64,000 nucleotides of DNA, taken from NCBI RefSeq assembly GCF_000743535.1, contig NZ_AVCJ01000001.1:186001-250000 (forward strand), written 5' to 3'. Every line of letters begins with the position of its first letter. Position 1 is the first letter of the stretch. Source of the DNA: Arenimonas donghaensis DSM 18148 = HO3-R19 (lineage in GTDB: Bacteria > Pseudomonadota > Gammaproteobacteria > Xanthomonadales > Xanthomonadaceae). The translations under genes were made by a program, and so were the position numbers. Shown one piece after another: positions 56,983-64,000 of this stretch. The notes under the pieces are model-generated. The model was not told the DNA's origin, ran no database searches, and saw only the letters and a program-made list of their open reading frames with translations.

Positions 56983-58611
56983 ATGTTGCCAAATCGCTAC
57001 TGGCCCTTCGCAAGCTGCCTACTGCTGACGGTGCTCTCCAGCCTCGCCGCGCTGTACGTGCCCCTCGCCGGCTGGGGCGTGGTGGCCTTCGGCACCTTGT
57101 CGCTGGTGGGTCTTTGGGACCTGGTGCAGAAAAAGCACACCTTGCGGCGCAATTACCCGTTGACGGCGCACTTCCGCTACGGGCTCGAGTCGATCGGCCC
57201 GGAAATCCGCCAGTACTTCATCGAGTCCGATACCCACGAAGCGCCGTTTTCACGCCTGCAGCGCGCCATCGTCTACCAGCGTGCCAAGGCCGTGACCGAC
57301 ACCCGGCCCTTCGGCACCATGCGCGACGTCTACGGCGACGACTACGAGTGGATCAACCACTCGATGCAGCCGGCCAGGGTTGATTCGCACGACTTCCGGA
57401 TCGCCGTCGGCGAAGATCGCGCGCAGCCCTACCAGGCCAGCGTCTTCAATATTTCGGCGATGAGCTTCGGCTCGCTGTCGGGCAATGCCATCCTGGCGCT
57501 CAACGCCGGTGCCAAGCGGGGCGGGTTCTACCACGACACCGGCGAGGGATCGATTTCGCGCTACCACCGGGAACACGGCGGCGACCTGGTCTGGGAAATC
57601 GGTTCGGGCTACTTCGGTTGCCGCGACGCCGAGGGCCGCTTCGACCGCGAACGCTTCCAGAGCAATGCCGTCGATCCGCAGGTCCGCATGATCGAACTCA
57701 AGCTCAGCCAGGGCGCCAAGCCGGGGCAGGGCGGCATCCTGCCCGCGGCCAAGGTCAGCCCCGAGATCGCCGAGGCACGCGGCATCCCGGAAGGGGTGGA
57801 GTGCCACTCGCCGTCCTCGCACAGCGCGTTCTCGACGCCGATCGGACTGCTCGAATTCATCCAGGAACTGCGGGACCTGTCGGGCGGAAAGCCCACCGGC
57901 TTCAAGCTGGCGGTGGGGCATCCCTGGGAATGGTTCGCGATCGCCAAGGCGATGCGCGAAACCGGCATCACCCCGGATTTCATCGTCGTCGACGGTGCCG
58001 AGGGCGGCACCGGCGCCGCCCCGATGGAGTTCATCGACCACGTCGGCGCGCCCATGCGCGAGGCGCTGATGCTGGTCCACAACACCCTGGTCGGCCTGGA
58101 CCTGCGCGCGAAGGTGCGGGTCGCCGCGGCCGGCAAGGTCGTGACTGCCTTCGATATCGCCCGGGCCCTGGCCCTGGGGGCGGACTGGTGCAATGCCGCG
58201 CGCGGATTCATGTTCTCCCTGGGTTGCATCCAGTCGCAGAGCTGCCATACCGACCGGTGCCCGACCGGCATCGCCACCCAGGACCGCAGCCGCCAGGCCG
58301 CCCTGGACCCGGTGGACAAGGCCACGCGGGTCTACAACTTCCATCGCAACACGGTGATCGCGCTCAAGGAACTGCTGGCGGCCGCCGGGTTGACCCATCC
58401 CTCGCAGCTGGGGCCCGAACACATCGTGCGCCGGGTGTCGTCGACCGAAGTGCGGTCGCTGGCAAGCCTGCACCAGTTCGTCGCCCAGGGCCGGCTGCTC
58501 GAGGGCGTACCGGAGCACCCGGTCTTCCAGGTTTTCTGGGACCGGGCCCGGCCGGACAGCTTCGCGGCGCCCCCGGAAGCCGCCCGGATGATGGCCACGA
58601 AGCTGCGCTAG
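56983..58611 (+). CDS. FMN-binding glutamate synthase-like protein (GltB central/FMN domain)
   Basis: 542 residues. Two N-terminal membrane helices (about 12-45), then a TIM-barrel glutamate synthase domain: SAMSFGSLSGNAILALNAGAKRGG, YHDTGEGSISRYH, SPEIAEARGIPEGVECHSPSSHS, DGAEGGTGAAP, and a cysteine group (ARGFMFSLGCIQSQSCHTDRCPTGIAT) for the [3Fe-4S] cluster. It lacks the glutaminase and the GltD part, so it is not a complete GOGAT; such proteins (YerD-like) have uncertain activity. AGGGGAG precedes the ATG by 9 nt. Confidence 0.85.
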   Translation: MLPNRYWPFASCLLLTVLSSLAALYVPLAGWGVVAFGTLSLVGLWDLVQKKHTLRRNYPLTAHFRYGLESIGPEIRQYFIESDTHEAPFSRLQRAIVYQRAKAVTDTRPFGTMRDVYGDDYEWINHSMQPARVDSHDFRIAVGEDRAQPYQASVFNISAMSFGSLSGNAILALNAGAKRGGFYHDTGEGSISRYHREHGGDLVWEIGSGYFGCRDAEGRFDRERFQSNAVDPQVRMIELKLSQGAKPGQGGILPAAKVSPEIAEARGIPEGVECHSPSSHSAFSTPIGLLEFIQELRDLSGGKPTGFKLAVGHPWEWFAIAKAMRETGITPDFIVVDGAEGGTGAAPMEFIDHVGAPMREALMLVHNTLVGLDLRAKVRVAAAGKVVTAFDIARALALGADWCNAARGFMFSLGCIQSQSCHTDRCPTGIATQDRSRQAALDPVDKATRVYNFHRNTVIALKELLAAAGLTHPSQLGPEHIVRRVSSTEVRSLASLHQFVAQGRLLEGVPEHPVFQVFWDRARPDSFAAPPEAARMMATKLR

Positions 58612-58625
58612 CGGCGCCCGGCGCC

Positions 58626-58654
58626 TTGACCGCTTGGGTGCCGGTGGGTAAGAT
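58626..58654 (+). promoter_or_regulatory. Sigma70 promoter of the tRNA-Val gene
   Basis: TTGACC (58626-58631), a 17-bp spacer and TAAGAT (58649-58654), 12 nt before the tRNA. Confidence 0.8.
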
Positions 58655-58666
58655 TCGCCGCTCTTC

Positions 58667-58742
58667 GGGCGGTTAGCTCAGTTGGTAGAGCATTGCTTTC
58701 ACACGGCAAGGGTCACAGGTTCAAGTCCTGTACCGCCCACCA
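58667..58742 (+). tRNA. tRNA-Val (CAC)
   Basis: 76 nt with encoded CCA. Acceptor stem GGGCGGT pairs with ACCGCCC, T loop TTCAAGT, anticodon CAC at 58700-58702. Its own promoter and terminator, so it is monocistronic. Reads GTG codons, which should be abundant here. Confidence 0.95.
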
Positions 58743-58753
58743 GGTTTCGAAGG

Positions 58754-58781
58754 AAAGGCCCGGCACTGCCGGGCCTTTTTT
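58754..58781 (+). terminator. Intrinsic terminator after tRNA-Val
   Basis: An 11-bp stem AAAGGCCCGGC with a 3-nt loop and a tail of T residues. It ends within a base of the convergent P-type ATPase stop. Confidence 0.88.
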
Positions 58782-61285
58782 CATGTCCGCGGCCGCCCGC
58801 CCTTTCCTTGCCGACCCAGGATCGCCTGGACCGCGGGAACCGGCTTGAACAGTTCCAGCGCGAGGCCACCGACCAGGCCCAGGGCCAGGGCCTGCCCGGC
58901 CTGGCCCAGGCTGGGCAGGCCGAACTTGAACAGCTCGCGCAAGGCCGGCACCCCGATGCAGGCGGCCAGGATGGCGGCGGCACCGAGGGCGATCACCACG
59001 AACGCGCGACCATTGCCTCGCAGCCAGGCCCGGCCTCGCCGGGAGAGGCTGGCCACCATCGCCAGGTTGCCGGCCGTGAGCGCCAGGATGGCGAGCGTGC
59101 GCGACACCTCGTCGTCGGCACCACCGGCCTGCGCCAGCAGGTAGGCGACCATGCAAAGTGCCAGCAGCACCAGGCCCATCCCCACCGCCAGGGCCAGTTG
59201 CGCGCCGCCCACCAGGGACTCGGACAATGGGCGCGGTGGCTGCTGCATCAGGTCCGGTTCACCGGGCTGGGCTTCGAAAGCGACCGAGCACATGGGGTCG
59301 ATCACCATTTCGATCAGCACGACGTGGGCCGGCAGCAGAAGCGGCGGGAAACCCATAAGCAGGGGCAGCATCGCCAGACCGGCGATCGGCACGTGCACCG
59401 CGACGATGTACAACATCACCTTGCGCAGGTTGTCGAAGATGCGCCGCCCCTGGCGCACGGCGTCGACGATCAGGCCGAAGTCCTCCTGCATCAGGACCAG
59501 GGGCGCCGCCTCGCGGGCGACGTCCGTGCCGCGCTGGCCCATCGCGATGCCGATGTGCGCGGCCTTGAGGGCGGGAGCGTCGTTGACCCCGTCGCCGGTC
59601 ATGGCGACCACGTCGCCCCGTGCCTTGAGCGCCTGCACCAGGCGCAGCTTCTGCTCCGGCCGCACCCGGGCGAACACGCCTTCGCCGGCCGCTGCCGCCG
59701 AGAACTCGGCATCGTCCATGCCGTCGAGTTCGCTGCCCAGGTGGACGTGGTCGGGCGCCTGCAGGCCGGCCTGCCGGGCGATCGCACGCGCCGTGGGCGC
59801 GAAGTCGCCAGTCAGCATCACCACCCGTATGCCGGCCTCACGCGCCTCGGCGACGGCCGCGGGCACCGTTGGCCGCAGCGGATCCTCGAAGCCGACCAGG
59901 CCGAGCCACTCAGGCCTGAGATCGGCGTGGTTGGCGGGGAGGCTTTTGCCTGGGTGGCCATGCGCCACGCCGAGAACCCTGAGCCCCCGCGCCGCAGCGG
60001 CGGCAGCCGCCTCGAGCACCGCAGCTGTTTCGTCGGCCCCGAGCCTGCACAGCCGCGCCACGGCCTCGGGTGCGCCTTTGGTGGCCACCCGCAGCCCGCC
60101 GCCGGGAAGCGCATGGGCGACGCTCATCGCCGGCAGTTCGGGAGACACCGGGAAGTGGCCGGACTCGGCCTGCTGCAGCCCTTCCCGCGCCAGGGTTTGC
60201 AGTGCGCGGTCCATGGGGTCCATGGAGTGGGAACGGCTGGCCAGGATCGCGACGTCCAGGAGCGATGCCATGTTCGCGGGCGACAGTTCGCCGGGCTTGA
60301 GGGAGACGTCCCGGTCGCCCTCGCACAACCAGGCAACCCGCATCCGGTTTTCAGTGAGCGTGCCGGTCTTGTCCACGCACAGCACCGTCGCCGCGCCCAG
60401 GGTCTCGACCACCGCGGCGCGGCGAACCAGCACGCCGACCCGGGCCATCCGCCAGGCACCGAGCGCGAAAAAAACCGCCAGCGCCAACGGGAATTCCTCG
60501 GGCAGCATCGCCATCGCCAAGGCAATGGAGGACAGCAGGCCCTGGACCCATTCGCCGCGGACCAGGCCATGGAACAACATCAGTGAAAGGCTCACGGCCA
60601 GCGCCACGACCCCGAACAACCGCACCAGGCGCGCCGTGTTGCGCTGGAGGCGGGTCGATTCGATCTCGATGTCGCCGAGCGCCTGGCCGATCCGGCCGCT
60701 GCGGGTCGCGACCCCCGTACGGGTGACTTCGGCCAGTGCATTGCCACCAATGACCAGGGTACCGGCGAATACTTCGCCTGCTTCGCCTTCGCCCCCTGCG
60801 CGTTTTTCGACGGGCAGGCTTTCGCCGGTCAGCAGCGACTCGTCCACGGCCAGCGAACGCGCGTCATGCAGCGTCGCATCGGCGGGCACGCGCACGCCTT
60901 CCTCTACCACCAGAAAGTCGCCGGGAACCACCTCGGCGGCAGGCAGCCGTTGCGCCACGCCCCCGCGGATGACCACGGCAACGGGCGCGCCCAGCGCACG
61001 CAAGGCTTCCAGCGCGCGCTCGCTGCGGCGCTCCTGGACCACGACCAGGCCAATGGTGACCAGGGCGAATCCACCCAGCAGGGCGCCTTCGGCCGGTTCA
61101 CCCAGGACGAGGTAAGCGCCGGCTGCCAGCGCCAGCAACAGGAACATGGGTTCGGACATCACCTGGACGGCGATGCGGCCCAGCCCCCGCCGCGGGGGCG
61201 GCGGTAGTTCATTGCGTCCGTGCGCCGCGAGGCGGCGTGCCGCTTCCTCGGGCTCGAGTCCCCGTGGATTACTCGAGCTGGTCAC
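58781..61285 (-). CDS. Cation-transporting P-type ATPase (P2A-like)
   Basis: 834 residues from a GTG. Actuator TGES motif, phosphorylation D305-KTGTLT, hinge TGDGVNDAPALK. The helix-4 motif is PEEFP rather than the PEGLP of classic Ca2+-ATPases, so the transported ion (Ca2+, Mg2+ or Mn2+) is uncertain. About ten membrane helices; four in the C-terminal third. The frame stays open upstream to 61381, but that would overlap the TPR gene by 113 bp; from the GTG the overlap is 17 bp. The pair is likely co-transcribed. Confidence 0.82.
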   Translation of the reverse strand: MTSSSNPRGLEPEEAARRLAAHGRNELPPPPRRGLGRIAVQVMSEPMFLLLALAAGAYLVLGEPAEGALLGGFALVTIGLVVVQERRSERALEALRALGAPVAVVIRGGVAQRLPAAEVVPGDFLVVEEGVRVPADATLHDARSLAVDESLLTGESLPVEKRAGGEGEAGEVFAGTLVIGGNALAEVTRTGVATRSGRIGQALGDIEIESTRLQRNTARLVRLFGVVALAVSLSLMLFHGLVRGEWVQGLLSSIALAMAMLPEEFPLALAVFFALGAWRMARVGVLVRRAAVVETLGAATVLCVDKTGTLTENRMRVAWLCEGDRDVSLKPGELSPANMASLLDVAILASRSHSMDPMDRALQTLAREGLQQAESGHFPVSPELPAMSVAHALPGGGLRVATKGAPEAVARLCRLGADETAAVLEAAAAAAARGLRVLGVAHGHPGKSLPANHADLRPEWLGLVGFEDPLRPTVPAAVAEAREAGIRVVMLTGDFAPTARAIARQAGLQAPDHVHLGSELDGMDDAEFSAAAAGEGVFARVRPEQKLRLVQALKARGDVVAMTGDGVNDAPALKAAHIGIAMGQRGTDVAREAAPLVLMQEDFGLIVDAVRQGRRIFDNLRKVMLYIVAVHVPIAGLAMLPLLMGFPPLLLPAHVVLIEMVIDPMCSVAFEAQPGEPDLMQQPPRPLSESLVGGAQLALAVGMGLVLLALCMVAYLLAQAGGADDEVSRTLAILALTAGNLAMVASLSRRGRAWLRGNGRAFVVIALGAAAILAACIGVPALRELFKFGLPSLGQAGQALALGLVGGLALELFKPVPAVQAILGRQGKGGRPRT

Positions 61286-62126
61286 GCGCGAAACCGGCGT
61301 CCAGGGCCTCCATCGCGTCGCGTGCCTTGAGCTTGGCGGCTTTTTCGAACGCCGCTGCGGCCTGGTCTTCCTTTTTCTCACCGTGCAGCAGCAACAGCAG
61401 GTTGGCGTGCTCGACGTGGGTGATCGGCGAGGACGGCGTCAGCTTGAGCGCGGTGGCCATGTGTTTTTCAGCGGCGGCGGCCTTGGCGCCATAGGTCAGC
61501 CCGCCGACCAGGGCGCCGACCTTGTCGATGATCTCGGCGTGGTAAAGCGCCATCGCTGCCTGCGCTTCGGCGTGTTTGGGTGCCAGCTCGAGGGTCTGGT
61601 CGAGGGCCTTCCTGACCTTGCCGGCCAGGCCCATCTTCAAGGCCTTGGCGATGGAGATGCCCTGGCTGTAGCGGCCCATGGCGTGGGCGAAGCGATAGTG
61701 GCTGTTGGCCTCCGCGGGCAGGGCCGCGATGGCGGCCTCGGCCAGCTTGCCGGCCTGTTCATAGCGCCGGAGCTGTTCGTCCTCGTCGTCCACCAGGTAG
61801 GAGGCATGGATGGCCAGGGCCTTGCAGGCCACCGAGGCGCCCACCGGCCCCAGCGCCGAACCGGCCTCGAAGGCCTGCTGGAAATCGCCGCGGTGGAAGT
61901 CGCGCCAGGCGTCCTGGAGCGACTGGGCCAGGGCCGCCGCGTCCCCTCCCTTTGGCGCCGCCTTGCCAGCCGCCTTGATCAGGGCGCCTGCACGCTTGTC
62001 GTCGGGGAAAGGCTCGACGTCCCCGGCATGCAGGGCCGGCCAGGCCTTCTTGAGCTTGTCGCCGGCGTAGTCGAACGACTTGTCGGGGTGGGGGAAACGG
62101 GCCCATGCGGTTTTCTTGGCGGCCAT
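61269..62126 (-). CDS. TPR-like helical repeat protein
   Basis: 285 residues, helical throughout, with at least four TPR-like pairs (for example FHRGDFQQAFEAG, RYEQAGKLAEAAIAALPAEANSHYRFA, KALDQTLELAPKHAEAQAAMALYHAE, AEKHMATALKLTPSSPITHVEHANLLLLL). Opening MAAKKTAWARFPHPDKSFDYAGDKL is basic and lacks a signal peptide, so cytoplasmic. Overlaps the P-type ATPase start by 17 bp, so the two are probably coupled; it might act as an adaptor for that pump. Function unknown. Confidence 0.75.
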   Translation of the reverse strand: MAAKKTAWARFPHPDKSFDYAGDKLKKAWPALHAGDVEPFPDDKRAGALIKAAGKAAPKGGDAAALAQSLQDAWRDFHRGDFQQAFEAGSALGPVGASVACKALAIHASYLVDDEDEQLRRYEQAGKLAEAAIAALPAEANSHYRFAHAMGRYSQGISIAKALKMGLAGKVRKALDQTLELAPKHAEAQAAMALYHAEIIDKVGALVGGLTYGAKAAAAEKHMATALKLTPSSPITHVEHANLLLLLHGEKKEDQAAAAFEKAAKLKARDAMEALDAGFARDQLE

Positions 62127-62270
62127 GCCGATGCTCCTGCGCGTCAGGCAGCCAGCATCGCCCGAGCCACGCCGGCCCGCAAGCCGGCCCACTAGTGTGA
62201 AAGCTCGGGTCGCAGCGACCACACTGGCCTTCGACACGGGGCCTTCCGCCCCCCGACAGTGAGGCACGCC

Positions 62271-62615
62271 ATGACCCGCCAGACCCCCAATCGTCGTCGC
62301 AAGGCCCAGATCGAAGTCAACCCGCGCACCCTGCTGCTCGCCGGCCTGGGCGCCGCGGTGCTCGCCCGCAAGCAGGCCCGCCGTTCGCTCGACGCCGTCG
62401 CCGGCAACGCCGACCTGCTGCGCGAGCGCGCCGAAGCCGCCGCCTGCGAGGCCGGCCGCCAGGTCGCCCGCCTGCGCACCCAGGCCGAAGCCTTCGCCGA
62501 ACGCGCCCAGGCCGAATTCGAGCAGCGCTTCGTCGCAGGCAAGACCACCAGGAAGGCAGGTGCCCGCCGCGCCCAGCGCGCCACCGCGCCGCGCAGCCGC
62601 CGCAAGCGCGCCTGA
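62271..62615 (+). CDS. Basic helical hypothetical protein
   Basis: 114 residues. Short hydrophobic segment (about 20-32, [13 protein letters not shown]) flanked by arginines, a long amphipathic coiled-coil-like helix (about 36-88), then a very basic tail rich in Arg/Lys/Ala ([24 protein letters not shown]). No recognised family. It could be a phasin- or nucleoid-associated-type protein, but this is only pattern inference. The ATG follows GAGGCACGCC. A terminator is 34 bp downstream. Confidence 0.6.
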   Translation: MTRQTPNRRRKAQIEVNPRTLLLAGLGAAVLARKQARRSLDAVAGNADLLRERAEAAACEAGRQVARLRTQAEAFAERAQAEFEQRFVAGKTTRKAGARRAQRATAPRSRRKRA

Positions 62616-62648
62616 CACCAGACTCTCTATCCCGTCAGTGGGACTTCA

Positions 62649-62681
62649 ACGCCCCGGCTTCGCAGCCGGGGCGTTTTTTTA
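62649..62681 (+). terminator. Intrinsic terminator
   Basis: An 11-bp stem ACGCCCCGGCT / AGCCGGGGCGT with a TCGC loop and seven T residues. It overlaps the 3' end of the convergent DUF1244 gene by 3 bp. Confidence 0.9.
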
Positions 62682-62969
62682 TCCGCGGTGCCGGGTGGCT
62701 TCGAAGGCCGCCAGCTGCTCCGGCGTGGCCTCGCGCTGGTGCAGGCGCTTGAATTCCGCGAAAGGCATGCCGTACACGTGTTCGCGGGCCTGGTCGCGGT
62801 CCATCGCGACGCCGGCCTCCCCGGCGGCCTCGCGCAGCCAGTCGGCCAGGCAGTTGCGGCAAAAGCCCGCCAGGATCATCAGGTCGATGTTCTGTACTTC
62901 GGTGCGTTCGCGCAGGTGGGCAAGCAGGCGCCGGAAGGCGGCGGCTTCAAGGGCAGTCGTGTCATTCAT
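62679..62969 (-). CDS. DUF1244 family protein
   Basis: 96 residues, four helices. Family motif [24 protein letters not shown], with a C-R-N-C pair, and [12 protein letters not shown] near the C-terminus. The function of DUF1244 is unknown; structures show small helical dimers. The cysteine pair could bind a metal. Start at the ATG of MNDTTALE. Divergent from folD with a 37-bp gap. Confidence 0.85.
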   Translation of the reverse strand: MNDTTALEAAAFRRLLAHLRERTEVQNIDLMILAGFCRNCLADWLREAAGEAGVAMDRDQAREHVYGMPFAEFKRLHQREATPEQLAAFEATRHRG

Positions 62970-62994
62970 GTGGCGGTACCGGGTGGGGTTCGGG

Positions 62995-63000
62995 GATAAT
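62995..63000 (+). promoter_or_regulatory. -10 box 6 nt before the folD start (leaderless)
   Basis: GATAAT ends 6 nt before the ATG, with CGTGCC between and no ribosome site. It is the same spacing as for uup and tcdA. Confidence 0.45.
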
Positions 63001-63006
63001 CGTGCC

Positions 63007-63882
63007 ATGAGCGCCCGCATTCTCGACGGCAAGGGCATTGCCGATACCCTCCTGGTCGACCTCGCGCAGCGCGTGAAAGCCCGGCTGGCCGCCGGAAAGT
63101 GCGCGCCAGGCCTGGCGGTCGTGTTGGTGGGGGCGGATCCGGCCTCGGCGGTTTACGTGCGCAACAAGCGCCGGGCGGCGAAGAAGGTCGGCATCCGCGC
63201 CGTCGACTTCGACCTGCCGGCCGCTGCCTCCGATGCCGAGCTGGCCGCGCTGATCGATCGCCTCAACGCCGATCCGGACATCCACGGCATCCTGGTGCAG
63301 CTGCCGCTGCCGGGGAACCGGGACGCCAGCTGGCTGATCAATCGCATCGACCCGCGCAAGGACGTGGACGGATTCCACCCGGAAAACGTCGGCCACCTGG
63401 CCCTGCGCCAGTTCGGCCTGCGACCCTGCACGCCACGCGGCATCACCACTTTGCTGGCCTACACCGACCAGCCGGTTCGCGGTCGCAGCGCCACCATCGT
63501 CGGCGTCAGCAACCACGTCGGCCGGCCGATGGCGCTGGAACTGCTGATCGCCGGTTGCACCACCACCAGCTGCCACAAGTTCACGCCGCAGGACGTACTG
63601 CGTCGCCATGTCGGCGAGGCCGATATCCTGGTGGTCGCGGTCGGACGGCCCGGCATCGTGCCCGGGGAGTGGGTCAAGCCCGGCGCCGTGGTCATCGACG
63701 TCGGCATCAACCGGCTCGATGACGGCCGCCTGGTCGGCGACGTCGGTTTCCAGGCCGCCGCCGAGCGGGCCAGCTGGATCACCCCGGTGCCCGGCGGCGT
63801 CGGCCCGATGACCGTGGCGACGCTGATGCAGAACACGCTGGAAGCCGCCGAAGCGCTCGACGCCGCGCAATCGTCACGCTGA
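63007..63882 (+). CDS. folD: Bifunctional methylenetetrahydrofolate dehydrogenase/cyclohydrolase FolD
   Basis: 291 residues. Active-site lysine in [13 protein letters not shown] (about residue 54), folate-binding GILVQLPLP and [18 protein letters not shown] site [16 protein letters not shown]-terminal [11 protein letters not shown]. Interconverts methylene-, methenyl- and formyl-tetrahydrofolate for one-carbon metabolism. GVSNHVG has Asn-His where most enzymes read GRSxIVG; a modest deviation. Confidence 0.93.
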   Translation: MSARILDGKGIADTLLVDLAQRVKARLAAGKCAPGLAVVLVGADPASAVYVRNKRRAAKKVGIRAVDFDLPAAASDAELAALIDRLNADPDIHGILVQLPLPGNRDASWLINRIDPRKDVDGFHPENVGHLALRQFGLRPCTPRGITTLLAYTDQPVRGRSATIVGVSNHVGRPMALELLIAGCTTTSCHKFTPQDVLRRHVGEADILVVAVGRPGIVPGEWVKPGAVVIDVGINRLDDGRLVGDVGFQAAAERASWITPVPGGVGPMTVATLMQNTLEAAEALDAAQSSR

Positions 63883-63899
63883 GCCGGCACACTGGGCCC

Positions 63900-64000
63900 A
63901 TGTCCGACCCCGTGCACCCGACCCGCCTGCTCCGGATGATCGCCGCCAGCGTCGTCCTGCTGGTGCTGGCCGGCTGCGCCGCGGTCGTGGGCCGGGCAGG
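63900..64000 (+). CDS. Putative lipoprotein (5' part only)
   Basis: 33 codons, then the window ends. N-terminal basic segment, hydrophobic core (about 14-23, AASVVLLVLAG) and a lipobox LAGC (Cys25), so it is an exported lipoprotein. It lies 17 bp after folD on the same strand, probably in the same transcript. Nothing else can be said. Confidence 0.6.
   Translation, partial: MSDPVHPTRLLRMIAASVVLLVLAGCAAVVGRA

Noticed and set aside
58667-58742. tRNA-Val as a possible integration site of a mobile element
   Set aside because: No integrase, no repeated tRNA 3' end and ordinary genes on both sides.
61286-61381. Upstream N-terminal extension of the P-type ATPase
   Set aside because: It is Arg/Lys/Pro/Ser-rich, unlike the family, and lies wholly inside the TPR gene.

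Overview
This 64 kb window is a GC-rich bacterial chromosome segment, about two-thirds G+C or more judged by eye. It has tightly packed genes, very short intergenic gaps and long spurious antisense reading frames. Gene content and order point to a gammaproteobacterium, most probably Xanthomonadales/Lysobacterales (Lysobacter/Luteimonas-like). Supporting clusters are sdhCDAB followed by sdhE and ygfX, lolC-lolD-comEC-exbB-exbD-msbA-lpxK-kdsB, and uvrC-pgsA followed by tRNA-Gly, tRNA-Cys and tRNA-Leu, plus rluF, yccU and a YpfJ-type peptidase. The taxonomic call is inference. I see no rRNA, insertion sequence, prophage, integrase or CRISPR array. This is core chromosome, and no intergenic gap exceeds about 260 bp.

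Layout. 1-9 kb: partial zinc peptidase and mltB, then a small secreted protein, rhomboid protease, dbpA, a 60-residue conserved-looking protein, rluF, a two-domain FKBP, a flavoprotein, a Nudix hydrolase and a PA2169-like four-helix protein with an unusually elaborate upstream region. 9-19 kb: M3 peptidase, glutathione peroxidase, ferredoxin-NADP reductase, cold-shock gene 1, slyD, yccU, a STAS-like protein, uup, a DUF4410-like protein and class I fumarase. 19-32 kb: cold-shock gene 2, GST, a Rossmann oxidoreductase, PQQ-type sugar dehydrogenase, tesA divergent from a ybbA/ybbP ABC system, DUF456, fasciclin, hydrolase, cytochrome c-prime-like protein, two glycine-zipper proteins, tcdA and tatD. 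32-38.6 kb: glutaryl-CoA dehydrogenase, GNAT, a fused E1 alpha-beta dehydrogenase, an adenylate cyclase-FHA fusion, a PhnD-like binding protein and ygfZ.

38.6-43.3 kb is the succinate dehydrogenase operon with its maturation factors (SdhAF4/DUF1674 first, SdhE and YgfX last) and a MAPEG protein between. 43.3-52.7 kb is an envelope-biogenesis operon: lipoprotein release, DNA uptake, an ExbBD energiser, lipid A flippase, LpxK and KdsB, ending in a tyrosine phosphatase. Most genes overlap by 1-8 bp, so translation is probably coupled. 52.7-58.8 kb: NHL/thioredoxin-like protein, uvrC, pgsA, three tRNA genes separated by terminator hairpins, a GltB-like protein and tRNA-Val. 58.8-64 kb: P-type ATPase, TPR protein, small basic protein, DUF1244, folD and the start of a lipoprotein.

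Regulation visible in the sequence: several genes (uup, tcdA, folD, possibly dbpA) have a TANAAT-type -10 box about 6 nt before the start codon with no Shine-Dalgarno, which predicts leaderless mRNAs. Clear sigma70 promoters precede tRNA-Gly and tRNA-Val. I found no obviously new multi-gene system. The best leads are the regulatory region at 8.25-8.50 kb, the fused E1 beside gcdH, the comEC/exbB reading-frame anomaly and the cyclase-FHA fusion.
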